From positions 428,012-492,011 of the forward strand of contig JRUP01000014.1 in the NCBI GenBank assembly GCA_000773965.1: DNA of 64,000 bases, in the 5' to 3' direction. The notes beneath the pieces were generated by a model, which saw only the letters and a program-made list of their open reading frames with translations, searched no databases and was not told the DNA's origin. The position numbers and the translations under genes are program-made. The number at the start of each line of letters is the position of its first letter. Within the stretch, counting starts at the first letter, position 1. This DNA comes from Enterobacter cancerogenus (lineage in GTDB: Bacteria; Pseudomonadota; Gammaproteobacteria; Enterobacterales; Enterobacteriaceae). Below are positions 19,546-29,280 of this stretch, one piece after another.

Positions 19546-20766
19546 TTAAGCTGGCAGCTTACGCATGGTTAAGGTGGCGTTGGTGCCGCCGAAACCGAAG
19601 CTGTTGGACATCACGGTGGTCAGCGCTTTTTCAGTCGGCTGCGTCACGATGTTCAGGCCTTTACCGGCTTCATCAATCTCTTCGATGTTGATGCTTGGTG
19701 CGATGAAGCTATGCTCCAGCATCAGCAAGGTGTAAATCGCTTCCTGCACGCCCGCTGCACCCAGTGAGTGACCGGTCATGGCTTTGGTAGCAGAAATGTA
19801 CGGTGAGTTGTCACCAAACACTTCGCGAATCGCACCCAGCTCTTTCACATCACCGACAGGTGTAGAAGTACCGTGGGTGTTGAGGTAATCGATTGGGGTA
19901 TCAACGCCCTGCATCGCCATCTTCATGCAACGCACTGCGCCTTCGCCTGATGGTGCCACCATATCAGCACCGTCAGAGGTCGCGCCGTAGCCAACGATTT
20001 CTGCGTAAATGTGTGCGCCACGTGCCAGAGCATGTTCCAGCTCTTCAACCACCACCATGCCGCCGCCGCCTGCGATCACGAAACCATCACGGTTCGCATC
20101 ATAGGTACGGGAAGCTTTTTCTGGCGTCTCGTTGTATTTGGTGGACAGTGCGCCCATCGCATCGAATTCACAGGCCATTTCCCAGCTCAGCTCTTCACCG
20201 CCGCCAGCAAAAACGATGTCCTGTTTGCCCAACTGAATCTGCTCAACCGCATTACCGATGCAGTGTGCGGAAGTGGCACAAGCAGAGCTGATTGAGTAGT
20301 TCACACCGTGGATTTTGAATGGGGTAGCCAGACACGCTGACACACCTGAACCCATGGCTTTGGTCACCACATAAGGACCGACCGCTTTCAGGCCGCGCGG
20401 GCCACGCATTGCGTCAGCACCGAACACCTGATAACGCGGAGAACCGCCGCCTGAACCGGCAATCAGACCCACGCGTGGGTTGTTCTGATACTGCTCGTCA
20501 GTCAGACCGGAATCCTGAATCGCTTCTGCCATAGACAGGTAAGCGTAGATTGAAGCATCACTCATGAAACGCACGATTTTGCGATCGATGAGCCCGTTGG
20601 TATCCAGTTTGACGTTGCCCCATACGTGGCTGCGCATACCGATATCTCTCATCTCCTCAGAGAAGGTGATACCCGAACGGCCTTCACGCAGAGAAGCCAG
20701 CACTTCTTGCTGGTTATTACCAATGCTGGAAACGATACCCAGGCCAGTAATCACTGCACGTTTCAT
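19546..20766 (-). CDS. fabB: 3-oxoacyl-[acyl-carrier-protein] synthase I
   Basis: Condensing enzyme of type II fatty-acid synthesis, required for elongating unsaturated acyl-ACP. Its 406 residues equal the E. coli length. The nucleophile is C163 ([12 protein letters not shown]), and the catalytic histidines lie in [12 protein letters not shown] and [11 protein letters not shown]. It is divergent from mnmC; FabR- and FadR-like sites lie in the spacer, matching known control of fabB by both regulators. Confidence 0.97.
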   Translation of the reverse strand: MKRAVITGLGIVSSIGNNQQEVLASLREGRSGITFSEEMRDIGMRSHVWGNVKLDTNGLIDRKIVRFMSDASIYAYLSMAEAIQDSGLTDEQYQNNPRVGLIAGSGGGSPRYQVFGADAMRGPRGLKAVGPYVVTKAMGSGVSACLATPFKIHGVNYSISSACATSAHCIGNAVEQIQLGKQDIVFAGGGEELSWEMACEFDAMGALSTKYNETPEKASRTYDANRDGFVIAGGGGMVVVEELEHALARGAHIYAEIVGYGATSDGADMVAPSGEGAVRCMKMAMQGVDTPIDYLNTHGTSTPVGDVKELGAIREVFGDNSPYISATKAMTGHSLGAAGVQEAIYTLLMLEHSFIAPSINIEEIDEAGKGLNIVTQPTEKALTTVMSNSFGFGGTNATLTMRKLPA

Positions 20767-20810
20767 TCAATAGTCCTCATTCCACTTCTTTTGGATTGAC
20801 GTGCACTCTA

Positions 20811-20826
20811 GCTTACAGTTGTAAGC
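20811..20826. promoter_or_regulatory. FabR-like operator before fabB
   Basis: Perfect inverted repeat GCTTACA-GT-TGTAAGC in the fabB upstream region. It resembles the FabR box (AGCGTACA-NN-TGTTCGCT type) found before fabA and fabB in enterobacteria, where FabR tunes unsaturated fatty acid synthesis. Confidence 0.65.
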
Positions 20827-20828
20827 CG

Positions 20829-20845
20829 AACAAGTCCGATCAGCC
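20829..20845 (-). promoter_or_regulatory. FadR-like site before fabB
   Basis: The minus strand reads GGCTGATCGGACTTGTT, which matches 14 of 17 positions of the FadR consensus AGCTGGTCCGAYNTGTT. It adjoins the FabR-like palindrome. In E. coli FadR activates fabB from an upstream site, so the arrangement is coherent. Confidence 0.65.
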
Positions 20846-20921
20846 ATTTCCTTTTGTAAATTTGCGTCATGTGACGGCAGTCGTTAAAATCGCGCCACTG
20901 CCTGAAAAACGAGCCTTTCCC

Positions 20922-22934
20922 GTGAAATTAGCCCCGGTTGAACACGCGCAATTAAACTGGAATGATCAGGGTACACCTGTTTCCCGAGCATTCGATGACG
21001 TCTATTTCTCCAACGACAACGGGTTGGAGGAGACGCGCTATGTTTTCCTCAACGGCAACCAAATTCCTGTCCGTTTCGCTCAACATTCACGCGATATTTT
21101 TATTGTCGCGGAAAGCGGTTTTGGGACGGGTCTGAACTTTCTTACCTTGTGGCAAGCGTTCGATCGCTTCTGTAGCGAACATCCCGACGCGACACTTAAG
21201 CGTCTGCACTTCATTAGCTGCGAAAAATTCCCACTGACGCAAACCGATCTGGTCGCAGCGCACGCACACTGGCCTGAGCTGGCGCACTGGGCAGAACAGT
21301 TACAGCAACAGTGGCCACAGGCGCTGCCGGGTTGCCAGCGTTTACTGTTCAACAACGGTAAAGTCACGCTCGATCTCTGGCTCGGTGATATTAACGCGCT
21401 AATTAATACCTTTGATGACAGTCTTAATGCTCAAGTGGATGCATGGTTTTTAGATGGTTTTGCGCCGTCTAAAAATCCGGAGATGTGGACGCCGGAATTG
21501 TTCGCCGCCATGGCCCGTCTGGCCCGGCCGGGTGGGACGCTGGCGACCTTCACCTCGGCAGGTTTTGTCCGTCGGGGATTACAGGAAGCGGGTTTTACCG
21601 TGGCTAAGCGCAAAGGCTTTGGTCACAAACGCGAAATGCTAACGGGCGTAATGGAGCAGGTTGCTGCCCTGCCCCACAGCCAACCGTGGTATGCCCGCCC
21701 TGCAGCTCGCACTCAGGAAGTGGCGCTGATTGGTGGTGGTGTGGCGAGTGCCGTGCTGGCGCTGGCGCTGCTGCGCCGGGGCTGGAAGGTGACGCTTTAT
21801 TGCGCTGATGCAGCACCTGCCCTCGGTGCTTCCGGCAACCGTCAGGGCGCACTTTACCCGCTGCTCAATCAGCACGATCCCGCTCTCGCCACGTTTTTCC
21901 CTGCGGCGTTCACCTTTGCCCGCCGTTTGTATGACCAGCTACCTGTGATGTTCGAGCATGACTGGAGCGGTGTATTGCAACTCGGCTGGGACAGTAAAAG
22001 TGCCGATAAAATTGCCCAAATGCTGGAGATGGGATTGCCGCATGATGTGGCGTACGGCGTAAGTCAGGAGGACGCGCAGCAATTAGCGGGCGTCGAAACC
22101 GGTAGTGGTGGCATTTTCTATCCTCAGGGCGGCTGGCTCTCTCCGTCGCAACTGACCAGCAACCTATTGGAGCATGCGCAAACGCTGGGTTTACGCCTGC
22201 ACTGGCTGCATCGCGTCACCACGCTGGAAACCACGACTGAGGGCTGGACCCTGAACTTCAGCGAGCAACCCTCGGTAAATCATCAGCAGGTGGTGCTCGC
22301 CAATGGCCATGCGCTGCTGGAAATTGAACAGAGCAAAGACCTGCCGGTGTATGCCGTTGCGGGTCAGGTCAGTCATGTACCGACCAATTCTGAGCTGGGC
22401 GCGTTAAATACCGTGCTGTGCTATAACGGCTATCTCACGCCGGTGAGCCCGAATTTCAACACTCACTGCATCGGAGCCAGCTACCACCGTGGCGATACCA
22501 CAACCGATTTCCGTGCTGACGATCAGCAGGAAAATCGCCAGCGGCTGGTGAACTGCCTGCCAGATGTAGAGTGGCCGCAGCAGGTGGATATCAGTGATAA
22601 CGAGGCGCGTGTTGGCGTGCGCTGCGCCACGCGCGATCACTTACCGATGAGTGGCAGCGCGCCTGATTACGCCGCAACGCTGGCGCAATATGCTGATTTG
22701 CCGGGGCAACGAGCACGGGGTGAAACCCTTGCCGATGCACCGGTTCATGCCGGTTTATTTGTGCTGGGTGCGCTGGGTTCACGCGGCTTGTGCAGCGCGC
22801 CGCTGGCGGCGGAAGTACTGGCGGCACAGATGAGTGGTGAGCCGCAACCGCTGGATATCACCACGCTGGCGGCATTGAATCCGAATCGTTACTGGGTAAG
22901 AAAATTGCTGAAAGGTAAGAAAGCGGGACGCTAG
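20922..22934 (+). CDS. mnmC: Bifunctional tRNA 5-methylaminomethyl-2-thiouridine synthesis protein
   Basis: Completes mnm5s2U34 in tRNA. The N-terminal methyltransferase domain ([31 protein letters not shown]) follows the C-terminal FAD oxidoreductase domain ([22 protein letters not shown]) in reaction order. I place the start at GTG 20922 because the 21 residues before GTPVS then align one-for-one with the E. coli protein, giving 670 residues (E. coli 668). A longer frame from a TTG at 20796 would run over the FabR/FadR sites. Divergent from fabB. Confidence 0.94.
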   Translation: MKLAPVEHAQLNWNDQGTPVSRAFDDVYFSNDNGLEETRYVFLNGNQIPVRFAQHSRDIFIVAESGFGTGLNFLTLWQAFDRFCSEHPDATLKRLHFISCEKFPLTQTDLVAAHAHWPELAHWAEQLQQQWPQALPGCQRLLFNNGKVTLDLWLGDINALINTFDDSLNAQVDAWFLDGFAPSKNPEMWTPELFAAMARLARPGGTLATFTSAGFVRRGLQEAGFTVAKRKGFGHKREMLTGVMEQVAALPHSQPWYARPAARTQEVALIGGGVASAVLALALLRRGWKVTLYCADAAPALGASGNRQGALYPLLNQHDPALATFFPAAFTFARRLYDQLPVMFEHDWSGVLQLGWDSKSADKIAQMLEMGLPHDVAYGVSQEDAQQLAGVETGSGGIFYPQGGWLSPSQLTSNLLEHAQTLGLRLHWLHRVTTLETTTEGWTLNFSEQPSVNHQQVVLANGHALLEIEQSKDLPVYAVAGQVSHVPTNSELGALNTVLCYNGYLTPVSPNFNTHCIGASYHRGDTTTDFRADDQQENRQRLVNCLPDVEWPQQVDISDNEARVGVRCATRDHLPMSGSAPDYAATLAQYADLPGQRARGETLADAPVHAGLFVLGALGSRGLCSAPLAAEVLAAQMSGEPQPLDITTLAALNPNRYWVRKLLKGKKAGR

Positions 22935-22964
22935 GATGGCGGGGCGAGCGGCCGCCCCGACTTA

Positions 22965-23246
22965 TCAGGCGGTCTGACGCGCCTGCTGGAACAAATTATC
23001 CCACATGCCAATCACCAGCGCCTGATCGCGCGGTGACAGTTCACCCGCGGCAATCGCATTTTGCAGGCTGTTGGTCACATGGATTTGCAGCGCTTCTGGT
23101 GTGTGCTCACCGCTGATTTCAATCTCAGCCACCGCCAGGGTCAGATGACCACGCAGATAGCCACCGGCAAACAGCTCGTCGTCACTGGCGTGATCAACCA
23201 TATCGTCAATCAATGCCAGGATGCGGGATTCGAATTCTACGATCAT
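22965..23246 (-). CDS. yfcL: YfcL family protein
   Basis: Conserved 93-residue cytoplasmic protein of unknown function, very close to E. coli YfcL ([48 protein letters not shown]). It is all-helical and acidic by composition. In E. coli it also lies between mnmC and epmC. No function can be inferred. Confidence 0.93.
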   Translation of the reverse strand: MIVEFESRILALIDDMVDHASDDELFAGGYLRGHLTLAVAEIEISGEHTPEALQIHVTNSLQNAIAAGELSPRDQALVIGMWDNLFQQARQTA

Positions 23247-23265
23247 CGTCTTGTTCCTTATTGCC

Positions 23266-23381
23266 CTTGATACGCCGCGCCGCTACTGCGCTGGCTTCAC
23301 GCTCTTGCCCCGTTACACGCTGGTTCGCGTTCCCGGGGGTCGTTCATTCGCCGTTAAGCTGCAACGCGGGTGACTTTGGGT
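23266..23381. repeat. Degenerate ERIC-like element
   Basis: The 156-bp gap between yfcL and epmC holds a diverged copy of the ERIC pattern: ctggcttcacgctcttgccc, a central gttacac...cgcgttcccgggggt, then gttcattcgccg and ctgcaacgcgggtgactttg. Similarity to the copy at 3190 is clear in order but not in detail. Edges approximate. Confidence 0.55.
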
Positions 23382-23402
23382 CATTAATAATATATTTGCG
23401 AA

Positions 23403-23948
23403 TCACAAATCTTCCGGCCACGGGAAGTGTGCCGCCGTCAGCGCTGGCGTACCGTAATAGCTGGCTAACGCATCGATAAAACGTGCCGGACGTGCCGGGA
23501 TACCCTGCTCAAAATAAGTCATCACCTGAGCATGGACCTTGCGCTGGAACGCGATGCGATCGGGTTCACAATCGCCTTCGAGATTGTCACAGCTGACATT
23601 GAAGGGAAAGCCCGCCGCGACACAGAACAGCCACTCCAGCGCCTGTGGCTTGACTTCCACTGACTCGAACTGACTTTGCGTTTGCGCATCCCGCCCATCC
23701 GGGCAGTACCAATAACCAAAATCCACCAGCTTGCGACGCGCTTCACCGGCAATACACCAGTGAGAAATTTCGTGCAGCGCGCTGGCGTAGAAACCGTGAG
23801 CAAACACCACGCGGTTCCACGGCGATTCCTCATCCGCTGGAAGATAAATAGGTTCGTCATCGCCTTTAATTAGACGGGTCTGAAAGTCTTCAACAAAGCA
23901 GCCATCAAAAATATCCACCAGCTGCTGGTAATGATGTTCTGTACTCAT
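23403..23948 (-). CDS. epmC: Elongation factor P hydroxylase
   Basis: EpmC (YfcM) hydroxylates the beta-lysylated lysine of translation factor EF-P. It has 181 residues. The metal-binding HEISHW motif sits in ASALHEISHWCIAGEARR and is followed by LVDFGYWYCPDGRDAQTQ, matching the E. coli protein throughout. It lies upstream of yfcL and downstream of yfcA as in E. coli. Confidence 0.95.
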   Translation of the reverse strand: MSTEHHYQQLVDIFDGCFVEDFQTRLIKGDDEPIYLPADEESPWNRVVFAHGFYASALHEISHWCIAGEARRKLVDFGYWYCPDGRDAQTQSQFESVEVKPQALEWLFCVAAGFPFNVSCDNLEGDCEPDRIAFQRKVHAQVMTYFEQGIPARPARFIDALASYYGTPALTAAHFPWPEDL

Positions 23949-24015
23949 AATATTTTAATCTTTAAAAAAATTAGCGCCATTGTCGCATTGGCAGCCGTTC
24001 TTGACGAGTACTGCT

Positions 24016-24813
24016 TTACAGCGTGGCTATCCACGCCAGCAACGCGCTGCCATGGCTATCCCACAATAATTTGGCGCTCATCACGGCGGAAACGGTCACC
24101 ACCATCGGGCGGATCAGCTTCTGACCCCGGCTCAGCACCAGTCTGGCGCCGATACGCGCGCCTACGAATGCGCCAATCAACATGATCACGCCCGTGCCCC
24201 ACACCACCTTTCCGCCGAACATAAAGAACAGCAGACTGCCGAAATTGGAGGTGAAATTTAGGACTTTGGCGTGGGCAGTGGCCTTGGCGAGATTGAAGCC
24301 ACACAGCGTCACAAACGCCAATGCATAGAATGAACCTGCACCCGGACCAAAAAAGCCGTCGTAAAAACCGACGCAACCGCCGCCGACCAGCGCAAAAGCG
24401 ATGCCCTGCAGGCGATGCTCACGGTCCGACTCACCCAGGCGCGGCATTAACAGGAACCATAAACCAATGCTGATCAGCAGGAGCGGCAAAATCTGTCGCA
24501 GCACATCCGCCTGGATATGCTGAATCAGCACCGTGCCACACACTGCACCGATAAAGGTCATGGCAATGTTCAGCCGCTGTTCGCGCAGATTCACCGCGCC
24601 GCGCCGCACAAAGTAGAGGCTGGCGGAGAATGAACCGCCGACCGACTGTAATTTATTGGTGGCTAACGCCTGCGCGGGAGAGAGCCCTGCAGCGAGTAAT
24701 GAAGGAACGGTGAGTAAGCCACCGCCGCCGGCGATAGAGTCGATAAACGCTGCCAGCACCGCAACCAGAAACAACACGCCCAGCAATAGTGGGCTAACAA
24801 CAAAGAGGTCCAT
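24016..24813 (-). CDS. yfcA: TSUP-family membrane protein YfcA
   Basis: Eight-helix sulfite exporter TauE/SafE (TSUP) family protein of 265 residues. The duplicated family motifs are AAFIDSIAGGGGLLTVPSLL with NKLQSVGGSFSAS, and GFYDGFFGPGAGSFYALAF with AKVLNFTSNFGSLLFF. The substrate is unknown; the family moves small sulfur-containing anions. Position between mepA and epmC is conserved. Confidence 0.92.
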   Translation of the reverse strand: MDLFVVSPLLLGVLFLVAVLAAFIDSIAGGGGLLTVPSLLAAGLSPAQALATNKLQSVGGSFSASLYFVRRGAVNLREQRLNIAMTFIGAVCGTVLIQHIQADVLRQILPLLLISIGLWFLLMPRLGESDREHRLQGIAFALVGGGCVGFYDGFFGPGAGSFYALAFVTLCGFNLAKATAHAKVLNFTSNFGSLLFFMFGGKVVWGTGVIMLIGAFVGARIGARLVLSRGQKLIRPMVVTVSAVMSAKLLWDSHGSALLAWIATL

Positions 24814-24943
24814 TTTTTTCTCGTAAAGTTAACCCGACCATTCTTATTGCAGGCTGGGCATCCGTGCTCTCTCCTGGTCTCACAAACATCTGTGCCTGGG
24901 AGAGAGAACGTTGCCAATGCTGCTGCAACAGGAAGCGTCAAGG

Positions 24944-25768
24944 CTAGAGTAAATGACGATCTAATAGTGCCTGACAGGATGGCGGCAACGGCGGCGGCGT
25001 TTTCTTCACAGGCGGCGTGCTACCCGGTTTTTTCGGCAGGAACCAACTGTCTAACTCTGCACCACAACCATCACCCGGCGGCGGTGCAGCCTGATCTTCG
25101 CACTCCAGACTGCCTGCCGGACAGCGCAGACGCACGTGCATGTGGGCACGATGGGCAAACCACGGGCGCACTTTATTCAGCCATGCACGATCGCTTCCGG
25201 CATCCGCACAAAGCTGCTTTTTAATCGCCGGATTGACGAAGATACGTGTCACTTCATTATCTTTCGCCGCCAGCTTGATCAGGCTGTCGATCTGCGGCTG
25301 CCAATGACGTGCAATGACTTGCTTATCATCCGGTGCCACCAAATCCAGTGGCTGTGGCTTCAGCAGCTGCTGCGCCGTCCAGCGATTTTGCGGCAGCTGC
25401 AGCCAGATATCGACGTCCAGCCCGGTTTGATGGCTGGCATGCCCACTGCTGAAGCGCCCGCCGGCCGCCATGCCCATATCACCAATTAACACCTGCCCCA
25501 GCTGCAGTTGATGCACCTGGGTACTGAGACGCTGAATAAAGGCAATCAGATCGGGATGGCCGAAATAACGCCGCTGATCCTGGCGCATGACCTGATAATT
25601 GGGTGAATTGAGTGGCAGTTGCTGTGCGCCAACAATACAGCCGTTGGCGAACCCGCCAATCGACTGTGGGCTGCCAGCAATCGGCTGATGGATTTGCTGC
25701 CAGGGCGTGGCAGCAAACACGGCCGCACTGCACAACAGCGCGGCAACGGTGGTGAGCAGGCGGCGCAT
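24944..25768 (-). CDS. mepA: Penicillin-insensitive murein endopeptidase
   Basis: Periplasmic LAS-type zinc endopeptidase that cuts D-Ala-mDAP cross-links in peptidoglycan. From the ATG at 25768 it has 274 residues, the E. coli length, with a signal peptide ending AAVFA before TPWQQI. The zinc ligands lie in [20 protein letters not shown] and [11 protein letters not shown]. The C-terminal [16 protein letters not shown] is conserved. It is seven bases downstream of aroC, so the genes are cotranscribed. Confidence 0.96.
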   Translation of the reverse strand: MRRLLTTVAALLCSAAVFAATPWQQIHQPIAGSPQSIGGFANGCIVGAQQLPLNSPNYQVMRQDQRRYFGHPDLIAFIQRLSTQVHQLQLGQVLIGDMGMAAGGRFSSGHASHQTGLDVDIWLQLPQNRWTAQQLLKPQPLDLVAPDDKQVIARHWQPQIDSLIKLAAKDNEVTRIFVNPAIKKQLCADAGSDRAWLNKVRPWFAHRAHMHVRLRCPAGSLECEDQAAPPPGDGCGAELDSWFLPKKPGSTPPVKKTPPPLPPSCQALLDRHLL

Positions 25769-25775
25769 CAGTGGC

Positions 25776-26861
25776 TTACCAGCGCGGAACGCTGCTGTTG
25801 ACGTCACCGTTCTGTGCACGCTGGCGCAGCAGGTGATCCATCAACACGATCGCCATCATTGCTTCGGCAATCGGTACCGCGCGAATGCCCACACAAGGAT
25901 CGTGGCGACCTTTGGTGATCATCTCCACTTCTTCACCATCACGGGTGATGGTTTTACCCGGAACGGTGATGCTGGAGGTGGGTTTCATCGCCAGGTTCGC
26001 ACTGATGGTCTGGCCGCTGCTGATGCCACCCAAAATGCCACCCGCGTGGTTGCTCTGGAAACCGTCGGCACGAATCTCATCGCGATGCTGGCTACCGCGC
26101 TGGTTAATCACCGCGAAACCGTCACCGATTTCCACGCCTTTTACCGCGTTGATGCTCATCAACGCGTGCGCCAAATCGGCATCCAGACGATCAAACACCG
26201 GCTCACCCAGTCCCGGTGGCACATTTTCCGCCATTACCGTGACTTTGGCACCGATAGAGTCGCCCTCTTTCTTCAAGCCGCGCATCAGTTCATCCAGCGC
26301 TTCCAGCTTCGAAGCATCCGGGCAGAAGAACGGGTTCTCTTCAACGATGCTCCAGTCTTTCAGCTCGCAGGCTACATCACCAATCTGTGCCAGATAACCA
26401 CGTACCTGAATGCCGTGCTTCATTTGCAGATACTTTTTGGCAATCGCACCCGCCGCCACGCGCATCGCGGTTTCACGCGCCGAGGAACGGCCACCGCCGC
26501 GATAGTCGCGCAGGCCATATTTTTGCTCGTAGGTGTAATCCGCATGGCCGGGGCGGAACAGATCTTTAATCGCGCCATAATCTTGCGAACGCTGGTCGGT
26601 ATTCTCGATCAACAGGCCGATAGAGGTGCCTGTGGTGACGCCCTCAAACACGCCGGACAAAATTTTCACCTGATCCGGTTCGCGGCGCTGGGTGGTGTAG
26701 CGCGACGTACCCGGGCGGCGGCGATCGAGATCGTGCTGAATATCCGCTTCCGTAAGAGGAATGCCTGGTGGCACGCCATCAACGATGCAGCCCAGCGCAA
26801 TACCATGCGACTCGCCAAAGGTGGTTACGCGAAAAACTTGTCCAATGCTGTTACCGGCCAT
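25776..26861 (-). CDS. aroC: Chorismate synthase
   Basis: Last step of the shikimate pathway: 1,4-elimination of phosphate from EPSP to give chorismate, dependent on reduced FMN. It has 361 residues. The signatures [30 protein letters not shown] and [20 protein letters not shown] are present. It lies between prmB and mepA in the conserved prmB-aroC-mepA-yfcA operon. Confidence 0.97.
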   Translation of the reverse strand: MAGNSIGQVFRVTTFGESHGIALGCIVDGVPPGIPLTEADIQHDLDRRRPGTSRYTTQRREPDQVKILSGVFEGVTTGTSIGLLIENTDQRSQDYGAIKDLFRPGHADYTYEQKYGLRDYRGGGRSSARETAMRVAAGAIAKKYLQMKHGIQVRGYLAQIGDVACELKDWSIVEENPFFCPDASKLEALDELMRGLKKEGDSIGAKVTVMAENVPPGLGEPVFDRLDADLAHALMSINAVKGVEIGDGFAVINQRGSQHRDEIRADGFQSNHAGGILGGISSGQTISANLAMKPTSSITVPGKTITRDGEEVEMITKGRHDPCVGIRAVPIAEAMMAIVLMDHLLRQRAQNGDVNSSVPRW

Positions 26862-26906
26862 TGTGGTTCCTTGTTGCGATGTTGCGGGCGATGTCTCGCC
26901 CCATTT

Positions 26907-27839
26907 TTAGTCTTTGTAGAAGGAGAAGTGATGCTGTGCCGCGACGATCTGCTCGCGCGTCAGCATAAACACACCGTCACCGCCGTTATTGAACTCCAGC
27001 CAGGTAAACGGCACATCCGGGTACTGATCCATCATATGCACCATGCTGTTGCCCACTTCGCAAATCAGCACGCCCTGCTCACTCAGATAATCCGGGGCAC
27101 AGGCAAGAATACGGCGCACCAGCTTCAGACCATCACTGCCTGCTGCCAGACCCAGTTCTGGTTCGTGGCGATATTCATTCGGCAGATCGTCCATATCTTC
27201 CGCATCCACGTACGGTGGATTGGTGACGATCAGATCATATTTGACCTGCGGCAGGCCACGGAACAGATCTGAGCGAATGGGCGTGACGTGGTGGATCAAA
27301 CCATGTTCTTCAATATTTTGCTCAGCCACCGCCAGCGCGTCAGTGGAGATATCCACCGCATCAACTTCCGCTTCCGGGAAGGCATAAGCACAGGCAATCG
27401 CGATGCAGCCACTGCCGGTACACATATCGAGAATGTGGTGCGGTTGTTCACCAACCAGACCGGCAAAACGGTTTTCAATCAGCTCACCAATCGGCGAACG
27501 CGGCACTAACACACGCTCATCGACATAGAATTCATGGCCGCAGAACCAGGCTTTATTGGTGAGATAAGCCACCGGAATGCGCTCGTTGACGCGGCGAATC
27601 ACACGTTCAACAATGCGGTGACGCTCGCTGGCCGTCAGGCGCGCATTGCGCATATCTTCTGGGATATCCAGCGGCAGCCAGAGCGTGGGCAGAACCAGTT
27701 GGACTGCTTCGTCCCAGGGATTATCCGTGCCGTGGCCGTACCAAATGCCTGCCGCCGAAAAACGGCTGACAGCCCAGCGCAGCATATCCTGAATGGTGTG
27801 CAGTTCACTCACTGCCTCATCGACGAAAATCTTGTCCAC
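26907..27839 (-). CDS. prmB: Ribosomal protein uL3 N5-glutamine methyltransferase
   Basis: SAM-dependent methyltransferase that modifies Gln150 of ribosomal protein L3. I place the start at GTG 27839, preceded by a GGAGGG site five to six bases away. This gives 310 residues, the exact E. coli length; an upstream frame of 30 codons lacks homology. The SAM motif [14 protein letters not shown] and catalytic [11 protein letters not shown] are present. First gene of the aroC operon. Confidence 0.95.
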   Translation of the reverse strand: MDKIFVDEAVSELHTIQDMLRWAVSRFSAAGIWYGHGTDNPWDEAVQLVLPTLWLPLDIPEDMRNARLTASERHRIVERVIRRVNERIPVAYLTNKAWFCGHEFYVDERVLVPRSPIGELIENRFAGLVGEQPHHILDMCTGSGCIAIACAYAFPEAEVDAVDISTDALAVAEQNIEEHGLIHHVTPIRSDLFRGLPQVKYDLIVTNPPYVDAEDMDDLPNEYRHEPELGLAAGSDGLKLVRRILACAPDYLSEQGVLICEVGNSMVHMMDQYPDVPFTWLEFNNGGDGVFMLTREQIVAAQHHFSFYKD

Positions 27840-27995
27840 GTAGCCCTCCGCAGGCCTTAAAATCAATCGGCCGTTAGTTTGCCACGAAGCCGGGCAGAAT
27901 TCAGCGCAGCGAGGCGAAAAAGCTGACATTTGTTAACGCTAAGCGTTAAGGTATGCCACCGGCTATTAACCAGCCCTTTAACCCTAATTTGAGCC

Positions 27996-28544
27996 ATGAG
28001 TAAGAAGACGCCCCTAAACCAGGACGATCAGGCGCTGTTTCGTGAGTTGATGAGCGGAACGCGTAAGCTGAAACAAGACACTATCGTGCACAAACCGGTA
28101 GTGAAAACCCGCGAAGTCCCGCTGAAAAGACTGCTTTCCGAGCAAGCCGATAACAGTCACTACTTCTCAGATGAGTTTCAGCCGCTGCTCTCCAGCGAGG
28201 GGCCAATGCGCTACGTGCGCGCCGATGTCAGTCATTATGAACTGAAGAAATTGCGACGCGGCGATTACACGCCGGAGATTTTTCTCGATCTTCATGGTTT
28301 AAGACAGCAGCAGGCCAAACAAGAGCTGGGGGCGCTCATTGCCGCCTGCCGCCGTGAACATCTGTTCTGTGCCAGCGTAATGACCGGACACGGCAAGCAT
28401 ATCCTCAAGCAGCAAACACCGCTGTGGTTGGCGCAACATCCGCATGTGATGGCATTTCACCAGGCACCGAAGTTGTTTGGCGGCGATGCTGCGCTGCTGG
28501 TGCTGATTGAAGTCGAAGAGTGGCAACCGCCAGAACTGCCTTGA
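27996..28544 (+). CDS. smrB: SmrB, ribosome-rescue endonuclease
   Basis: Smr-domain endonuclease of 182 residues that cleaves mRNA between collided ribosomes. The N-terminal ribosome-hook segment is followed by the Smr domain with DLHGL (residues about 96-100) and TGHGKHILK, where E. coli has HGHGKH. It is divergent from prmB with a 156-bp spacer, as in E. coli. Confidence 0.95.
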   Translation: MSKKTPLNQDDQALFRELMSGTRKLKQDTIVHKPVVKTREVPLKRLLSEQADNSHYFSDEFQPLLSSEGPMRYVRADVSHYELKKLRRGDYTPEIFLDLHGLRQQQAKQELGALIAACRREHLFCASVMTGHGKHILKQQTPLWLAQHPHVMAFHQAPKLFGGDAALLVLIEVEEWQPPELP

Positions 28545-28545
28545 C

Positions 28546-28578
28546 GCTAAAAAAGGAAAGGGCCGCAGAAAGCGGCCC
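28546..28578 (-). terminator. Rho-independent terminator of sixA
   Basis: Stem GGGCCGC / GCGGCCC with a five-base loop (28560-28578). On the minus strand it is followed by CTTTCCTTTTTTAGCG, 24 bp after the sixA stop. It may also stop smrB readthrough in the other direction, though without a T tract. Confidence 0.75.
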
Positions 28579-28602
28579 ATAGAGATATGACTTTTGGCGA
28601 CA

Positions 28603-29085
28603 TTACATCGCTTTGGCCAATTTTGACGGGCTGACCTGCCACTCCAGTTTGCCTTCACAGGCGTCTGCATCAAAGTTCACATAAGCAATTGCCGACGTAG
28701 CAAACATCGGTGGCGCTTCCTGCGGGCAAAGCTCTGACACCAGATAGCCCACCAGCGGCAGATGCGAAATCACCAGCGCTGATTTAACACCCTGCTGCGC
28801 CAGCGCTTGCAGATAACAGGCCACCATGCCCGGATCGCCTCCCGGCGTCAGTTCCGGCAGCACGTCCTGCCCTTCAGGCAGCTTCAGTGCCTCACGAACC
28901 GTGGCGAGCGTCTGCTCTGCACGGAGATAAGGGCTCACTAACACCCTTTCGATATCCAGCGCCTGGCCGTTTAGCCAGCTCGCCATCTGGCGCGATTCGT
29001 CACAGCCACAGATTGTGAGTGGGCGTACTGAATCACTCGCTGCTTCCAGAGCTGCATCGCCATGACGCATGATAAAAACTTGCAT
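28603..29085 (-). CDS. sixA: Phosphohistidine phosphatase SixA
   Basis: Histidine-phosphatase superfamily enzyme that removes phosphate from phosphohistidine, known to act on PtsN/NPr of the nitrogen PTS and reported on ArcB. The ATG at 29085 gives MQVFIMRHGDAALEAASDSVRP with the RHG catalytic motif (His8) and 160 residues. The frame extends 53 codons upstream without homology. HLPLVGYLVSEL carries the second His. It is downstream of fadJ as in E. coli. Confidence 0.95.
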   Translation of the reverse strand: MQVFIMRHGDAALEAASDSVRPLTICGCDESRQMASWLNGQALDIERVLVSPYLRAEQTLATVREALKLPEGQDVLPELTPGGDPGMVACYLQALAQQGVKSALVISHLPLVGYLVSELCPQEAPPMFATSAIAYVNFDADACEGKLEWQVSPSKLAKAM

Positions 29086-29219
29086 AAAGCACCGCTGTTG
29101 TTTGTCGATATCGTCGGGTACCACAGCACCAGACGCTTCATTCTGCGAATGAACGCTGTGTTTTACCCCAATGGCTTCAGTATAGTCAACCGGTTGTTTA
29201 TTAAATAAGCACATCTCAG

Positions 29220-29252
29220 AATGGTGCCGCACTACCTTCTTCATGGCACCAT
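29220..29252. other. Inverted repeat between fadJ and sixA
   Basis: An 8-bp inverted repeat ATGGTGCC / GGCACCAT with a loop of about 17 bases lies 30 bp after fadJ in the 195-bp fadJ-sixA gap. It lacks a T tract, so it may be a weak terminator or an mRNA 3'-end stabiliser. Nothing else was seen in this gap. Confidence 0.35.
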
Positions 29253-29280
29253 AACTAACCCGCTGAATCTGTGCGCCTAT

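Noticed and set aside
24814-24943. Possible small gene between yfcA and mepA
   Set aside because: Short frames there lack ribosome sites and overlap the ends of flanking genes; the gap is only 130 bp.
25707-27272. 521-codon open frame on the plus strand
   Set aside because: It is antisense to mepA, aroC and prmB, which are clear genes; its His/Arg-rich composition is what high-GC coding DNA gives in the opposite strand.
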